Shown piece after piece: positions 47,299 to 57,809 of a stretch of 64,000 nucleotides of DNA (position 1 is the first letter of the stretch; the number at the start of each line of letters is the position of its first letter). The notes under the pieces are model-generated. The model saw only the letters and a list, made by a program, of their open reading frames with translations. It had not been told where the DNA came from and ran no database searches. This DNA comes from Cryptomeria japonica (Eukaryota; Streptophyta; Pinopsida; Cupressales; Cupressaceae), in contig NC_081410.1 in the NCBI RefSeq assembly GCF_030272615.1, positions 126,405,140 to 126,469,139 on the forward strand, given 5' to 3'. The position numbers and the translations under genes were made by a program.

Positions 47299-47931
47299 GT
47301 TTAATTGTTCAGTTTAATTAAATAAATATTTTGTTTATTTAATTATCTAAGCCTAATTCTTCTATTAATTAAATAAATCTTTATTTATTTAATTAATTCA
47401 TTAGCTTTTTCTACACATGACACATGTCATTCATCTCTTAATTCCTACACTACCTACCTCTTTCATTATTTTGGTATTTCTTTTACCTACCCTCTAATCC
47501 TAGCCGACCTCTCTTTTTACACCTCTCAATCTTAACCCTCCATTTCATATTGTGTCTTCTATTTAAGGAGATGCTTCCTTCATTGTCAAACCCTAATAAC
47601 CCTAATCACTCATGCTAATGATCTTTCATGCAACTTGCTACACTACGATCCTACTTGCAACCACATTCCGTTCTTTGTTGAGCTCTTGTGCATATAAAAA
47701 TCTGAGAGCAAATATATCAAGCAAGATCAATGGAGATAGGAAGAATGGAGATCAAAACCCTATTGGACATGTGATGGTATAATCTTTGTGATTTTGAGTT
47801 ATTTGCACTGTCTTAGGTAATCTTCATATGTTATGGTGGATCTTTGTTCATTGTTAGGCTAGGGTTTTTGTGGTTGGATTCATTTAGCCTTTCAATATTG
47901 TTATTATTGTTATCCATTTTCACCATAAACA
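47299..47931 (+). repeat. 5' LTR of Tat-B (internally shortened)
   Basis: 633 bp against 792 in the 3' copy. It lacks about 150 bp between two copies of the palindromic unit containing CTTCTATTAATTAAATAAAT, and about 8 bp after the terminal TG. A TATA-like TATTTAAG lies near 47561. Confidence 0.92.
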
Positions 47932-47934
47932 TTT

Positions 47935-47952
47935 TGGCACGCCCGGTGGGAC
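47935..47952 (+). promoter_or_regulatory. Primer-binding site of Tat-B
   Basis: TGGCACGCCCGGTGGGAC, three bases after the LTR. The primer tRNA is not identified. Confidence 0.88.
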
Positions 47953-50079
47953 TCTTGTCCCTTTGCATTTAACATTTTTGTTGCAGATTTTGCATTTTTG
48001 AAGTTGCAGATCGAACTTTTTTTTTCGACGGCACTTTAGGTATTTCCGCGTCTGCGAGCGTTCGAATCGCGTCTCTGAGTTTCAGAAGCGTCTGCGGGAT
48101 CGCGAATCGCGCCTGTGTTTTTGCCAAATTTTATTTTGCAGGTTTCTGGAAGGGGCGTCTGTGTTTCTGAAATGCGTCTGTGTTACATCTGATCGCGTCT
48201 GTGTCCTGGAAGGGCATCTGTGTGTTCTGAGCGCGTCTGTGCATCACAGAACCGCGTCTGTGTCTGGTATAACAACGTCTGTGTTTTACTGTTTTGAAAT
48301 TTTCAATTTTTCTTTGATTCAATTTTTCGGATTTCGCGCTTAGGGTTTCAGATCTGGTTTATTTTTGGACTAACCCTTGCAGATCTAGCTAACCAAGTTT
48401 GTGCAGCTTGTTTTGGAGGCAAAAAAAAAAAAATGTTTTTTGTTGAAGGCCCCTTTTTCACAAAGTCTTTTGGGTTTTTCTAAAATTTACCTAACTTGTG
48501 TGCTTGCAGGAAGGGGTGATCATTTGAAACAACCCAAACTACTAACAAATTTTGTTGCAGGTCCTTAGCTAGGATTTTGAAATTTTGTTGTGTGCCTTGT
48601 TTTCATAGATTAGCAAACACTTCCATTGGTGCACTAAAATTGAATCATTGTCTTTTGTGTCTTGAGCAATAGGCTTTTTTTGTTTAATCTTTAGAGGGCC
48701 TATCTTCCCGTGTGGTCATTAGGACTACTAGTGAGAAGAGAACGACCCAAGTGGTAGCAAAAGAAAAGCCATCTTCTTCCAAGCCACTATAATCAAATGT
48801 ATTCATGGTGAAAACTATGAATAACGTGTGCTGATTAGTTCATACCGACACTATGTCTCCCCATAAACCCGTTTGATCAAATTTATTTGATCATTTGTAG
48901 GGCGTAACCCCTACCAGCTGGGAGCCTTCTGTATTTATAGAGCTGAAAGTGCCGCATGTATGGCCACACGAGCGGATGCCCTTACTAGCACCTTTTTGTT
49001 TTAGAAGCCCAAATCCTTCTAGTTGTTGAGGCAGGAGGTCGGACCTCTGGTAGCGGCCCACACACATACGGTTCTTAGTAGAGATACAAAGTTCGCCATG
49101 GGGAGTTTTCATGGGGACTGATGCTTGGCTGACCCGAGAAGTGAGTGCCGAGGGTGGAGCCAGTGAGGTCAAGCATCTAAGTATCCGCTCTGAATAGCGT
49201 AGCCTCGGGGGTAAAACCCTATGTGGGATCAACAACTATTGTCTTGGCCAACCATAAGAATTGTGCTTGTCTTATGTTAAACACTCAAACATTCAAGACC
49301 AAAAAACAAAACATTGTGTCTTTTGTGTCTTCAAGTGTATGCAAAACATTTTACATCAAACAACACACTTTTGGAGTCTAAACATTGAGTCCTCATCAAC
49401 ATTGTGTCCTCTTGTCACGAAAAACAGTCAAACAGTCGGATTTGGTCACAACAAAACAACTTCACAGATTGGAAAAATTGCACGAAGTTTATAGAAACAC
49501 GTCTGTGTCTGCTTTAACCACATCTGGGTCATCTAAGCGCGTCTGTGAAGGGCAGAATAGCATCTATGTTTTTAGCAGCGTCTGTGTCTAACAGAGAAGC
49601 GTCTGTGTCTGGGAATCGCGTCTGTGAAGTATACAGAAGTGTCTGTGTCCAGAATTGAAAATTTTGATAGTCCAGCAAACAAAGGAAATCAGTTTCGGAA
49701 TACTTGAGCTTCCTAGGTTGTCTCTTCAGGTTTCATCTAGCATTCAACCTGTTCTAAGGTCTCATACAGTCCATCATTGCTTCACATCTCATTTTACATT
49801 CATACTTGTCTAAACTTGGGTCAAAAAGGTCACTTGCTTGTCCTCACTATACTTTTTCAACACACTACATACAACTACACTTTGCTAAGTGGTCCCTCAT
49901 CAAGAGAAACAATCATCTCTTTGGAAGTCACACCTACTCTGCTACTTACATACTTGGTCTTACACTTTGGACATTGCAAGCACACCTCAAGATTCATTTA
50001 CACTCCATACAACTCTTGGTCTTCCATACTCTTTTCATTTTTCATCTAGTCTCTCACATCTTGGTCAAACACCTAGTTC
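47953..50079 (+). other. Leader of Tat-B with two GCGTCTGTG repeat clusters
   Basis: Cluster 1 (48046-48285) has about ten variants of GCGTCTGTGT, cluster 2 (49497-49650) about eight. Between them is a more complex block (48700-49260) matched in part by the leaders of Tat-Z and Tat-A. Possible 3' splice sites (CTTGCAG at 48510, TTGTTGCAG at 48560) are seen. No coding frame is supported. Confidence 0.7.
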
Positions 50080-53000
50080 ATGGTTGAAACCCGCCTTCAA
50101 AAATCTAGGAGAATAGCTAAAGAAGCTCAAGAATCCGCAAACATGAGTTCTTATGAGTATGACAATGATTTATTCTTCAATCCTGAGCACACTACATTAC
50201 CCGACATGGATGTTTATAGAAACAATCCAAATGTGGAAAACACAGACACTACAAACAACAATGCTACACACAATGACAATGTGGACAACTTTTCAATACA
50301 ATCAGCAGACATAGAAGAATCCATAATGAATCCTCATTTCAATAGATTGGTTGAAGAGATAATGAGGAGAGATCGCCAATACTTCTTACACATGATGGCA
50401 CAAAGTGGAGCTAAAATACCTCATGACTTTGACATGTCTCAACTTATGGAAAGCCGACCCTTGCAACAAACTCAATCCAACATGGATCAAAGGAGACCCA
50501 ATAGTGGGGGAAATAGAGGACCGAATATGATGCCCGAGTCACCATCAGTTTTGCTTCAAAAACCAGAAATCCCACATACAGAAGCTCAAACATATGATAC
50601 TTACCTTCGAAGACCATTATGGAAGCCTTATGCAGATAGATATGCTCAATCACATGCTCAAGCTATGGATCAATCAAAACAAGTGGATACTCAAAGGCAT
50701 CCTCAAAATTTGGACATAAGGAAACCTCATGTCAAATTTGGGGGCAACACAATGGAAAATGAAATGCCTATAGAATATGGTATATATGCACAAAATAGAT
50801 ATGGGGTTCCTCAACATGAAGTTATGCCAAGTGCTCCCTATATGCCGCATCAATATAGACCTCCATATGGACATGTCTACGATCAATATCATCCATACAT
50901 GCAACAAGCTCCTCCTCAAATGGGTGTTTCAAACACGGGATATGCTACAAGAAATCGATCTCCTCCCAAGAACAATTTGGAGCAACAAATTAGAGATTTA
51001 CAAAAGAAAATGGAGGACATGAGTACGACAAAACCAACATACACTATGAGAGATATATGTCCTTATCCATTTGATAAGAGCATCCCACTGCCTCCATTTC
51101 CTGCACACTTTGTGACGCCAAAATTTGACAAGTATAGAGGAAAGGGAGACCCCAACCCACACATATGACAATTTTTCACAGCTTGCATTGAGGTAGCGGC
51201 AGAAGAAACATACTTGATGAGGTTGTTCCCATAGAGCTTAGGCGATCAAGCTATGGAATGGTTTTCTCAATTACCTCCCGGTATTAAGTCATGGGGCGAC
51301 TTAGCAAAGGCATTTATTCAGCATTTCTCCTACAATATAGAAACAGATGTCTCAGTCACTACCTTGTGCAATACTAAACAAAAGGAAGGAGAATCTTTTG
51401 CGACATTTTTACAAAGATGGAGAAATCTAGCTAGCAGATGCTCTTGCAAAATCCCACAGAAACAAATGGTAGAAATGTTCACTCAAAATGTTAATAAGGA
51501 CATTGGATATGATCTCAGGAAAGCTTGTTTGTCCACATTCAAGGATGTTATTGAAAAGGGCCTAGCAACAGAAAAGGTCTTAATTGAACAAGGAGTCATT
51601 AAGATATTCAAAGAAAACAAAGAGGACTTTAAAGGAAAAGACAAGCCAAGATTTTGGAATAAGAACAAGAACATAGTTAATGATGGTGTTGTTGATGCCA
51701 ATACGGTGAGACCCAAATTCATCTTTTCTGGATTGAGTTCTACAAACAATCAAGTGAATACTCAAACAACTTCTAGACCACGAAGGAAGTACACCCCATT
51801 AGGAGAACCACTTGAATCAGTCTTCAAAAAGCTAGTGGCAAACAAAGTGATCACAGTTCCAGATTTTCCTCCATATGAACCAAAGGTCAAACCAAATTGG
51901 TGGAATGATGATGAGTATTGTGAATTTCATAAGAGAAAGGGTCACAAAATAGGTAATTGCCATCGACTGAAGAACATTGTGCAAGATCTAATTGATAGAG
52001 GTGACATTGAGATTGAGGGACATTCATCTAATCAAGAACATGAGATGTTTAAGGAACCGTTCCCAAAGCATGACAAGGGAAAAGGCAAAGTCACAGATGA
52101 TCAAGCCAACTATACTAGAGCACCTTATAATTATGATTCTACTATCAATCACATCTCAATGGACAATCATATCTCTACTATTACCATCAAGAACAAAAAC
52201 CCTGAGAATCCCCCTCAGAGACCCAAGATTGTCCGAAGAGGTGTTGGATCTTCTTCCGAATCTACCTCTGAATGTCATGTTACAACCCGTCGAGGTAAAA
52301 TTACTCTGCCAGGTGCCTCTACTAAGAATACTGCTTCCTCATCAACCAAGCCTGAGTATGACCTTGTAGAACAGTTAGGGAAGACACCCGCACTCATCTC
52401 CATCCTTGAGCTCTTACGTATATCCCCTGCTCATAAAGCCATTCTTGACAAAATCTTGAGAGACACAGCTGTTCCTACTGATCTGAACGTGGACCAGTTT
52501 CAAGCCATGGTGGGATACCTTTCCATTCCGCATTCCTTTACGTTCACAGAAGCCGATGATGCCTCCGTAAGTCAGCCACATAATGCACCTTTACACGTTG
52601 AAGCCTTTATACACAAACATCGAATAAAGCGAGTCCTGATAGATGGAGGAGCAGGCCTAAACATTTGTACATTGAGCACCATTAAACAATTGGGATATTC
52701 TGACAAAGCTGTGAATTCTACAAATCAAATCACCATCAAGGTGTATGATGATGAAGAGCGTTCATCCAAGGGCACAGTCACCTTACCTCTAAGAATTGGG
52801 CTAGTCACAAAGGATGTGGTTTTTCAAGTCCTAGATCTGGATCTCACATACAACATATTGCTAGGACGTCCTTGGATTCATGAAATGAGGGCAGTCCCAT
52901 CGACATATCATCAATACATTAAGTTTCCTCATAATGGAGTCGAGGTAATAGTTAATGGTGATCCAAATCCGTTCATATATTGCAATAACCTGAGATCACA

Positions 53001-53115
53001 TACTGAGACCATCATTCCCAGTAATCGTGAGGCTACTCCTTCTTCGGCATACATTGACCCTGAATCACTGAAACCTTCGACATCAAAACAAGGTGAACTT
53101 AGAGGCAAATTTTAG
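50080..53115 (+). pseudogene. gag-pro: Gag and protease part of Tat-B
   Basis: The Gag N-terminus (residues 1-320) is followed by the retrotransposon Gag domain: C-P-Y-P-F-D-K-S-I-P at 51058, W-F-S-Q-L-P-P-G at 51259 and F-A-T-F-L-Q-R-W at 51400. A zinc-knuckle-like C-E-F-H...G-H...C lies at 51919-51960. Protease: active-site D-G-G-A-G at 52642-52656, then L-L-G-R-P-W-I-H at 52858. Two stops (51166, 51232) sit only 66 bases apart inside the Gag core, and one at 53113 ends the piece. The start ATG is shared with Tat-A and Tat-Z. Confidence 0.88.
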
Positions 53116-55854
53116 GACAAAGGCATGGGAGAATACACTTTAAATCAGACCATGTATTTACGACAAGTCATGAGTTCTCCAAAAGAATATGGAAGGCCAC
53201 ATCCTAACAAGCAAATCTCCATCATGATACTCAAATGGGACCCTACTACCTTTCAAAGATGGGGCGAACTAGAAGAGGAAAACTTATATAAAATGCTCTA
53301 TAAAGACATTGAAGAGGACACACAAGATCAGATCAATATACCCTGTGAGAACTATGGCAAAGGCTTCAAGATTCTACAAAGATTCGGGTATGATGGAAAA
53401 AGCCCTCTGGGGTTACGCAAAGAAGGTGTCATGGAGCCCTTACAACCTGAATTGACTGTAAGAAGGGAACGCTCAAAGGGACTTGGTTTTTTGACTTCCA
53501 AGATACACACTAAAAGGACAGAAGAGGCATCACAAAGCAAAGTTGCCAAAGTTCAACAAGAAGATTACTATTCCACAGATTCCAACGAATGGGAATGGGG
53601 TTCAGACAAATCCTCCAGTGACTATGAGCTCACCGAGACATTCAGAGAGCCAGATGAACCCACAGAAGAAGAGGAATTTTACAAAAAGTTCAGAGTTGGT
53701 CAAGAAACAACTCATAAGGATTTCCCACAGTCTTCGTTTCAAGGTCTTAGGTCGAAATCACATAGGATGAGGACACCTGTCCCGAAAGGCGCTACTAGTG
53801 ACGACAATTTGGATTCACTTGCAATCGAAACTGATGAGGAGAGTGCCATCGATGACCTCGACGATTGCCTCGATATACCCGAATATAACCACATCTTCAC
53901 TCTTAGCCCTGCAAACTCTGAAAACATTAAAGGCCTTCCCCTTGTTCATCCCCAACTCATTGACTGGGATTATGAAGGATCAACACAATTTGATACATTT
54001 CAAAATGACGAAGCTATTATCGACTATCTTGGCATACGAGATGATCTTCCCCCTGGAGACCACAAAGCAGGATACATCATAGAACTCAACAACATGGCAT
54101 ATTTCGGTGAGGGTGCCGGACCTTCCAGTCGCAAAAATGTGAAAATAAGAACAAAACAAGGGTCTTATGGCGAAAACCACACTGTGGCGCTATCTGATTC
54201 CAAAAAAGTAAAAAGAAAGGACATATCTGAGGGCGAAAACCTCTCTGAGGCACCCGAAGATGGAAGGCTCGACATTCTCCCAGCATCATATGAGGAAAAA
54301 TCATCCATGTTGGTAGAGGAGACTATCAAGACAAACATTGGTACAGAAGAGGTTCCACACAACATATTCCTGGCTCAATCCTTGACAGAGTCCGAAAGGG
54401 GAAAGTTCATAAGCTTCTTCAAAGAACGACAAATCAACTTTGCATGGTCATACGCTGATATGCCTGGACTAGATCCGGATTTGGTAATGCATCATTTGAC
54501 AGTCAAACCGGGGGCAAAGCCAGTGAAACAAAAATTAAGAAAAATGCATCCGCAAGTAGCATTACTAGTTAAAGCAGAGCTGGAGAAATTATTGGATGTC
54601 GGATTCATATGCCCAATTGATTATCCCGAATGGATCTCCAATTTAGTACCTGTCAGTAAACCAGATCGCAGCATCAGAATATGTACAGATTTCAGAGACA
54701 TCAACAAAGCTTGTCTGAAAGATGACTTCCCATTACCAAATATCGACTTGATCGTTGATCTCACAGCAGGTCACGAAATGTTATCTTTAATGGATGGGTT
54801 CTCTGGTTATAATCAAATCAGGATTGCACCTGAAGATCAACACAAAACATCATTCACTTGTCCGTGGGGAACTTTCTGTTGGAATGTCATGCCCTTTGGG
54901 CTGAAAAATGCAGGTGCTACATATCAAAGAGCAATGACCACTATCTTTCATGATCTCATGCACATAACCGTGGAAGATTATGTTGATGATCTCTTGGGAA
55001 AATCAATAGACAGAGATACACATTTGGACATACTTTCAGTCATCTTTGATCGGTTGGAAAAATACAAGGTAAGATTAAACCCCAAGAAATGTGTCTTTGG
55101 AGTAACCTCCGGGAAGCTCCTAGGATTCATTGTGTCTAAAAGAGGAATCGAAGCCGATCCAGCAAAAGTCAAGGCTATCGTGGACATGCCACCGCCCAGA
55201 AATATCAGTCAACTTCGATCCTCACAAGGGAGACTCCAGTCCATACGAAGATTCATAGCACAACTTGCAGATAAGTGTAATCCTTTTCAGCACCTGCTAC
55301 ATAAAAACATCAAGTTCAAATGGGATGAGAACTGTCAACAAGCCTTTCAGATGCTCAAAGATTATCTTTTGAATCCGCCAGTTTTGATGCCACCAATTCC
55401 AAATCAGCCTTTGCTACTATACATATCAGCTACTCCAACAGCACTGGGGGCACTCCTAGCACAACAAATAGCTGACGGCAAGGAAAAAGCAGTATACTAT
55501 ATCAGTCGCACATTGGTGGGATATGAGCTAAACTACACACCAATCGAGCATGCATGTCTCGCTGTGGTCTTTGCTTCACAGAAATTACGACATTATATGC
55601 TCACTCATAAGACTAAGTTGATTGCAAGAATTGATCCATTAAAATATCTTCTCAACAAAGCTACACTTATTGGGCGGCTGGCCAAGTGGGTAATGATTCT
55701 GAGTGAATTTGACATCGAGTATGTGGACAGAAAAGCAATAAAAGGACAAGCAATCGCAGATCAATTAGCAGATGCTCCCATGATAGATGATGCTCCTCTA
55801 AATTCAGAATTTCCAGGTGAATCCATTCTAACAATATCACATGCAAAGCCATGA
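53116..55854 (+). CDS. pol: Reverse transcriptase and first RNase H of Tat-B (with G-patch-like segment)
   Basis: Open to TGA 55852. At 53350-53450 is G-K-G-F-K...F-G-Y-D-G-K-S-P-L-G-L, which resembles a G-patch (an RNA-binding segment found near some retroviral proteases). RT begins about 54400: the F-R-D-I-N block at 54690, D-G-F-S-G-Y-N-Q at 54793, and active-site Y-V-D-D at 54979-54990. In the first RNase H (about 55380-55770) the first catalytic Asp is replaced: L-Y-I-S-A-T at 55420. This agrees with its known reduction to a connection domain in Tat elements. The acidic linker between protease and RT (53560-54350) has no known fold. Confidence 0.88.
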   Translation, partial: DKGMGEYTLNQTMYLRQVMSSPKEYGRPHPNKQISIMILKWDPTTFQRWGELEEENLYKMLYKDIEEDTQDQINIPCENYGKGFKILQRFGYDGKSPLGLRKEGVMEPLQPELTVRRERSKGLGFLTSKIHTKRTEEASQSKVAKVQQEDYYSTDSNEWEWGSDKSSSDYELTETFREPDEPTEEEEFYKKFRVGQETTHKDFPQSSFQGLRSKSHRMRTPVPKGATSDDNLDSLAIETDEESAIDDLDDCLDIPEYNHIFTLSPANSENIKGLPLVHPQLIDWDYEGSTQFDTFQNDEAIIDYLGIRDDLPPGDHKAGYIIELNNMAYFGEGAGPSSRKNVKIRTKQGSYGENHTVALSDSKKVKRKDISEGENLSEAPEDGRLDILPASYEEKSSMLVEETIKTNIGTEEVPHNIFLAQSLTESERGKFISFFKERQINFAWSYADMPGLDPDLVMHHLTVKPGAKPVKQKLRKMHPQVALLVKAELEKLLDVGFICPIDYPEWISNLVPVSKPDRSIRICTDFRDINKACLKDDFPLPNIDLIVDLTAGHEMLSLMDGFSGYNQIRIAPEDQHKTSFTCPWGTFCWNVMPFGLKNAGATYQRAMTTIFHDLMHITVEDYVDDLLGKSIDRDTHLDILSVIFDRLEKYKVRLNPKKCVFGVTSGKLLGFIVSKRGIEADPAKVKAIVDMPPPRNISQLRSSQGRLQSIRRFIAQLADKCNPFQHLLHKNIKFKWDENCQQAFQMLKDYLLNPPVLMPPIPNQPLLLYISATPTALGALLAQQIADGKEKAVYYISRTLVGYELNYTPIEHACLAVVFASQKLRHYMLTHKTKLIARIDPLKYLLNKATLIGRLAKWVMILSEFDIEYVDRKAIKGQAIADQLADAPMIDDAPLNSEFPGESILTISHAKP
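54169..54191 (+). promoter_or_regulatory. Stem-loop copy 4 of the Tat-B hairpin family (inside coding)
   Basis: Outer arms GGCG and CGCT (with one G-T pair), AAAA spacer, inner stem CCAC/GTGG, loop ACT. It codes for G-E-N-H-T-V-A. Confidence 0.55.
54232..54254 (+). promoter_or_regulatory. Stem-loop copy 5 of the Tat-B hairpin family (inside coding)
   Basis: GGCG, AAAA, inner stem CCTC/GAGG, loop TCT, then CACC (one mismatch in the outer stem). It codes for G-E-N-L-S-E-A. Confidence 0.5.
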
Positions 55855-56661
55855 CAATTATACTTTGACGGGTCGTACACACAGCACGGGGCAGGAGCTG
55901 GTATTCTCTTTATAACTCCTCAAGGCAATTCTATACCAAAATCATACCGCTTATCATTTCCTTGCACTAACAATATAGCGGAATATGAGGCATTAACAAC
56001 TGGATTACGAATTGCAGTTCAGTGGAAGATCCAGGAACTTCGTGTTTATGGGGATTCTCAACTTGTCATCCGTCAAGCAACTGATGATTACCAAACAAAA
56101 GATGAAAAACTAATGCCTTACAAACAACTGGTAGATGATTTGAAACAACACTTCATAAAGATAGACTTTGAACAGATACCAAGAGAGCAAAATCGTGCTG
56201 CAGATGCTATGGCTACAATTGCTTCACTAATTGACCTGCCTCAAAATGAAACCTGCTATGAGTTCCTGGTAGACAACCTGCTGGTTCCTTCCTATGAGAT
56301 CACTCCTACTGAAATGATATGCGTTGTTGGTCCTGAATCCCAGTTATATGGTTCCATATTTACATATCTTCGCGACAATACCCTACCTCCTGATCTATCG
56401 AACAACCAATGCCGCACTTTCATTCGCCAATCCTCTCGATATGTCATTCTAGCTGATATCCTATACCGACGAGGTCTAGATGGCACTCTTCTTAGATGTT
56501 TAGACAACGACGAAGCTCAGATTGCGTTACGTGAAGTGCACGAAGGGATATGTGGTCCGCATACTAGTGGTCCTACCTTGGCCAAGAAACTCATCAGGAC
56601 TGGATATTACTGGCCCACTATGGAAAAAGACTCATATCAGTTTGTCAAGAAATGCAAGTAA
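55855..56661 (+). CDS. pol: Archaeal-type RNase H and start of integrase (HHCC) of Tat-B
   Basis: The second RNase H starts L-Y-F-D-G-S at 55858 and shows the four acidic residues in order: D in Y-F-D-G, E in A-E-Y-E-A-L (about 55984), D in Y-G-D-S-Q-L (about 56050) and D in A-A-D-A-M (about 56203). This extra domain, typical of the Tat lineage, is thought to have taken over the job of the first RNase H. It leads into the integrase zinc-binding region: E-V-H-E-G-I-C-G-P-H at about 56530 and K-K-C at 56650. TAA at 56659 falls between the two cysteines and cuts the zinc finger. Confidence 0.88.
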   Translation, partial: QLYFDGSYTQHGAGAGILFITPQGNSIPKSYRLSFPCTNNIAEYEALTTGLRIAVQWKIQELRVYGDSQLVIRQATDDYQTKDEKLMPYKQLVDDLKQHFIKIDFEQIPREQNRAADAMATIASLIDLPQNETCYEFLVDNLLVPSYEITPTEMICVVGPESQLYGSIFTYLRDNTLPPDLSNNQCRTFIRQSSRYVILADILYRRGLDGTLLRCLDNDEAQIALREVHEGICGPHTSGPTLAKKLIRTGYYWPTMEKDSYQFVKKCK

Positions 56662-57600
56662 TGTCAAATTCATGGAGACCTCATACATGCACCAGCACAA
56701 GAACTACAACCACTTGCATCTCCTTGGCCCTTTTGTCAGTGGGGACTCGATCTCATAGGCAAGATTCACCCTCCTTCTTCCAATGGTCATAAATTCATTA
56801 TCACAGCCACAGAGTATTTCACAAAGTGGATTGAAGCCATGCCTCTCACACAAGTCATTGGGAAACAAATTGCTACCTTCATCCTGAACTACATCATTTG
56901 CCGATATGGTATTCCCACTTCCATTATCACTGATAACGGGCGTCCCTTCAAAAATCAGGATGTTCGTGAACTCTGTGACTGCTTCCATATCTCTCATCGT
57001 TTCTCCACACCATATTACCCCCAAGGTAATGGCCAAGCTGAGATGTCTAATAAAACAATTCTTAAAATCCTCAAAAAGACAGTCGACGACGCTGGCCGTA
57101 ACTGGCATATCCAACTCAATCTAGCACTTTGGGCCTATCGCACAAGTGTCCGCACACCTACAGAAGCTACACCCTACTCACTTGTCTACAGCACTGAAGC
57201 CATCTTGCCTATTGAGGTCGAGTTACCTTCTTTACGGGTCTCTTTGAGAAACATAATCAACGATGAAGATTATAGGGTCTCTCGCTTACAAGAACTAGAA
57301 CTGCTGGATGAACGGAGACAAACTGCTTTTAATCATCGTAAGGCTTACCAACAACGAATGAGTCGTAGCTACAATCACAAAGTCAAGCCTCGCACATTTG
57401 AGGTAGGTGACTTGGTCCTTAGAGAAAATCCTAAAACTCAGCAAGACAAAGAGAAGAAGGGCAAGTTCGAACCAAACTGGCTTGGTCCTTACATCATCAC
57501 AGCGGTATATGGATCTGGGGCATATCAGCTCTCAACTATAGAAGGTGAACCCTTGGAGGATCCTATCAACAGCATGCAGCTTCGCAGGTTCCACACATAA
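56662..57600 (+). CDS. pol: Integrase core and C-terminus of Tat-B
   Basis: After the stop the frame is open to TAA 57600. The DDE catalytic triad is complete: D in W-G-L-D-L-I (about 56740), D in I-T-D-N-G-R-P-F (about 56930) and E in G-N-G-Q-A-E (about 57035). The C-terminal GPY/F module (W-L-G-P-Y-I-I) is at about 57478. The protein inserts the cDNA copy into the genome. There is no start codon of its own near 56662; it was made as part of the polyprotein. The first methionine, at 56839, lies after the first catalytic D. Confidence 0.88.
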   Translation, partial: CQIHGDLIHAPAQELQPLASPWPFCQWGLDLIGKIHPPSSNGHKFIITATEYFTKWIEAMPLTQVIGKQIATFILNYIICRYGIPTSIITDNGRPFKNQDVRELCDCFHISHRFSTPYYPQGNGQAEMSNKTILKILKKTVDDAGRNWHIQLNLALWAYRTSVRTPTEATPYSLVYSTEAILPIEVELPSLRVSLRNIINDEDYRVSRLQELELLDERRQTAFNHRKAYQQRMSRSYNHKVKPRTFEVGDLVLRENPKTQQDKEKKGKFEPNWLGPYIITAVYGSGAYQLSTIEGEPLEDPINSMQLRRFHT

Positions 57601-57662
57601 TTCTCTGGAATATCCTAATTCAAAAATACAAAAAAAATTATAAAACAAAAAAATCGTTACTT

Positions 57663-57686
57663 GGTGAAAACCTGGAAACAGGCGCC
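57663..57686 (+). promoter_or_regulatory. Stem-loop copy 1 after the pol stop
   Basis: Outer arms GGTG/CGCC (one G-T pair), AAAA, inner stem CCTG/CAGG, loop GAAA (GNRA type). Exactly 24 nt. Confidence 0.65.
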
Positions 57687-57746
57687 TTGTGACACAAATA
57701 AAATTTGAAAAATCCAAAAAAGTAAAGAGAAATAATTTCATCCAAC

Positions 57747-57770
57747 GGTGAAAACCACTTCGGTGGCGCC
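57747..57770 (+). promoter_or_regulatory. Stem-loop copy 2 after the pol stop
   Basis: Outer arms GGTG/CGCC, AAAA, inner stem CCAC/GTGG, loop TTCG closed by C-G, the ultra-stable UUCG tetraloop. Exactly 24 nt. Confidence 0.65.
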
Positions 57771-57785
57771 CTGGGCAAGTACCAT

Positions 57786-57809
57786 GGTGAAAACTGGGTC
57801 ACCAGCGCC
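57786..57809 (+). promoter_or_regulatory. Stem-loop copy 3 after the pol stop
   Basis: Outer arms GGTG/CGCC, AAAA, inner stem CTGG/CCAG, loop GTCA. Exactly 24 nt. Confidence 0.65.

Larger units (their letters stand above)
50080..57600 (+). pseudogene. gag-pol: Tat-B gag-pol polyprotein, one frame, five stop codons
   Basis: A single reading frame of 2,507 codons, with no frameshift that I can find, is cut by TGA 51166, TAG 51232, TAG 53113, TGA 55852 and TAA 56659. Comparison with Tat-A shows the TAG at 53113 to be a lysine position. The TGA codons fit CGA changed to TGA. Order: Gag, protease, G-patch-like segment, RT, degenerate RNase H, archaeal-type RNase H, integrase. As it stands it makes only fragments. 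The frame is so intact that decay must have begun recently. Confidence 0.9.

Noticed and set aside
48891-49235. 114-codon minus frame in the Tat-B leader
   Set aside because: No domain, and the region is matched at nucleotide level by other Tat leaders without the frame being kept.
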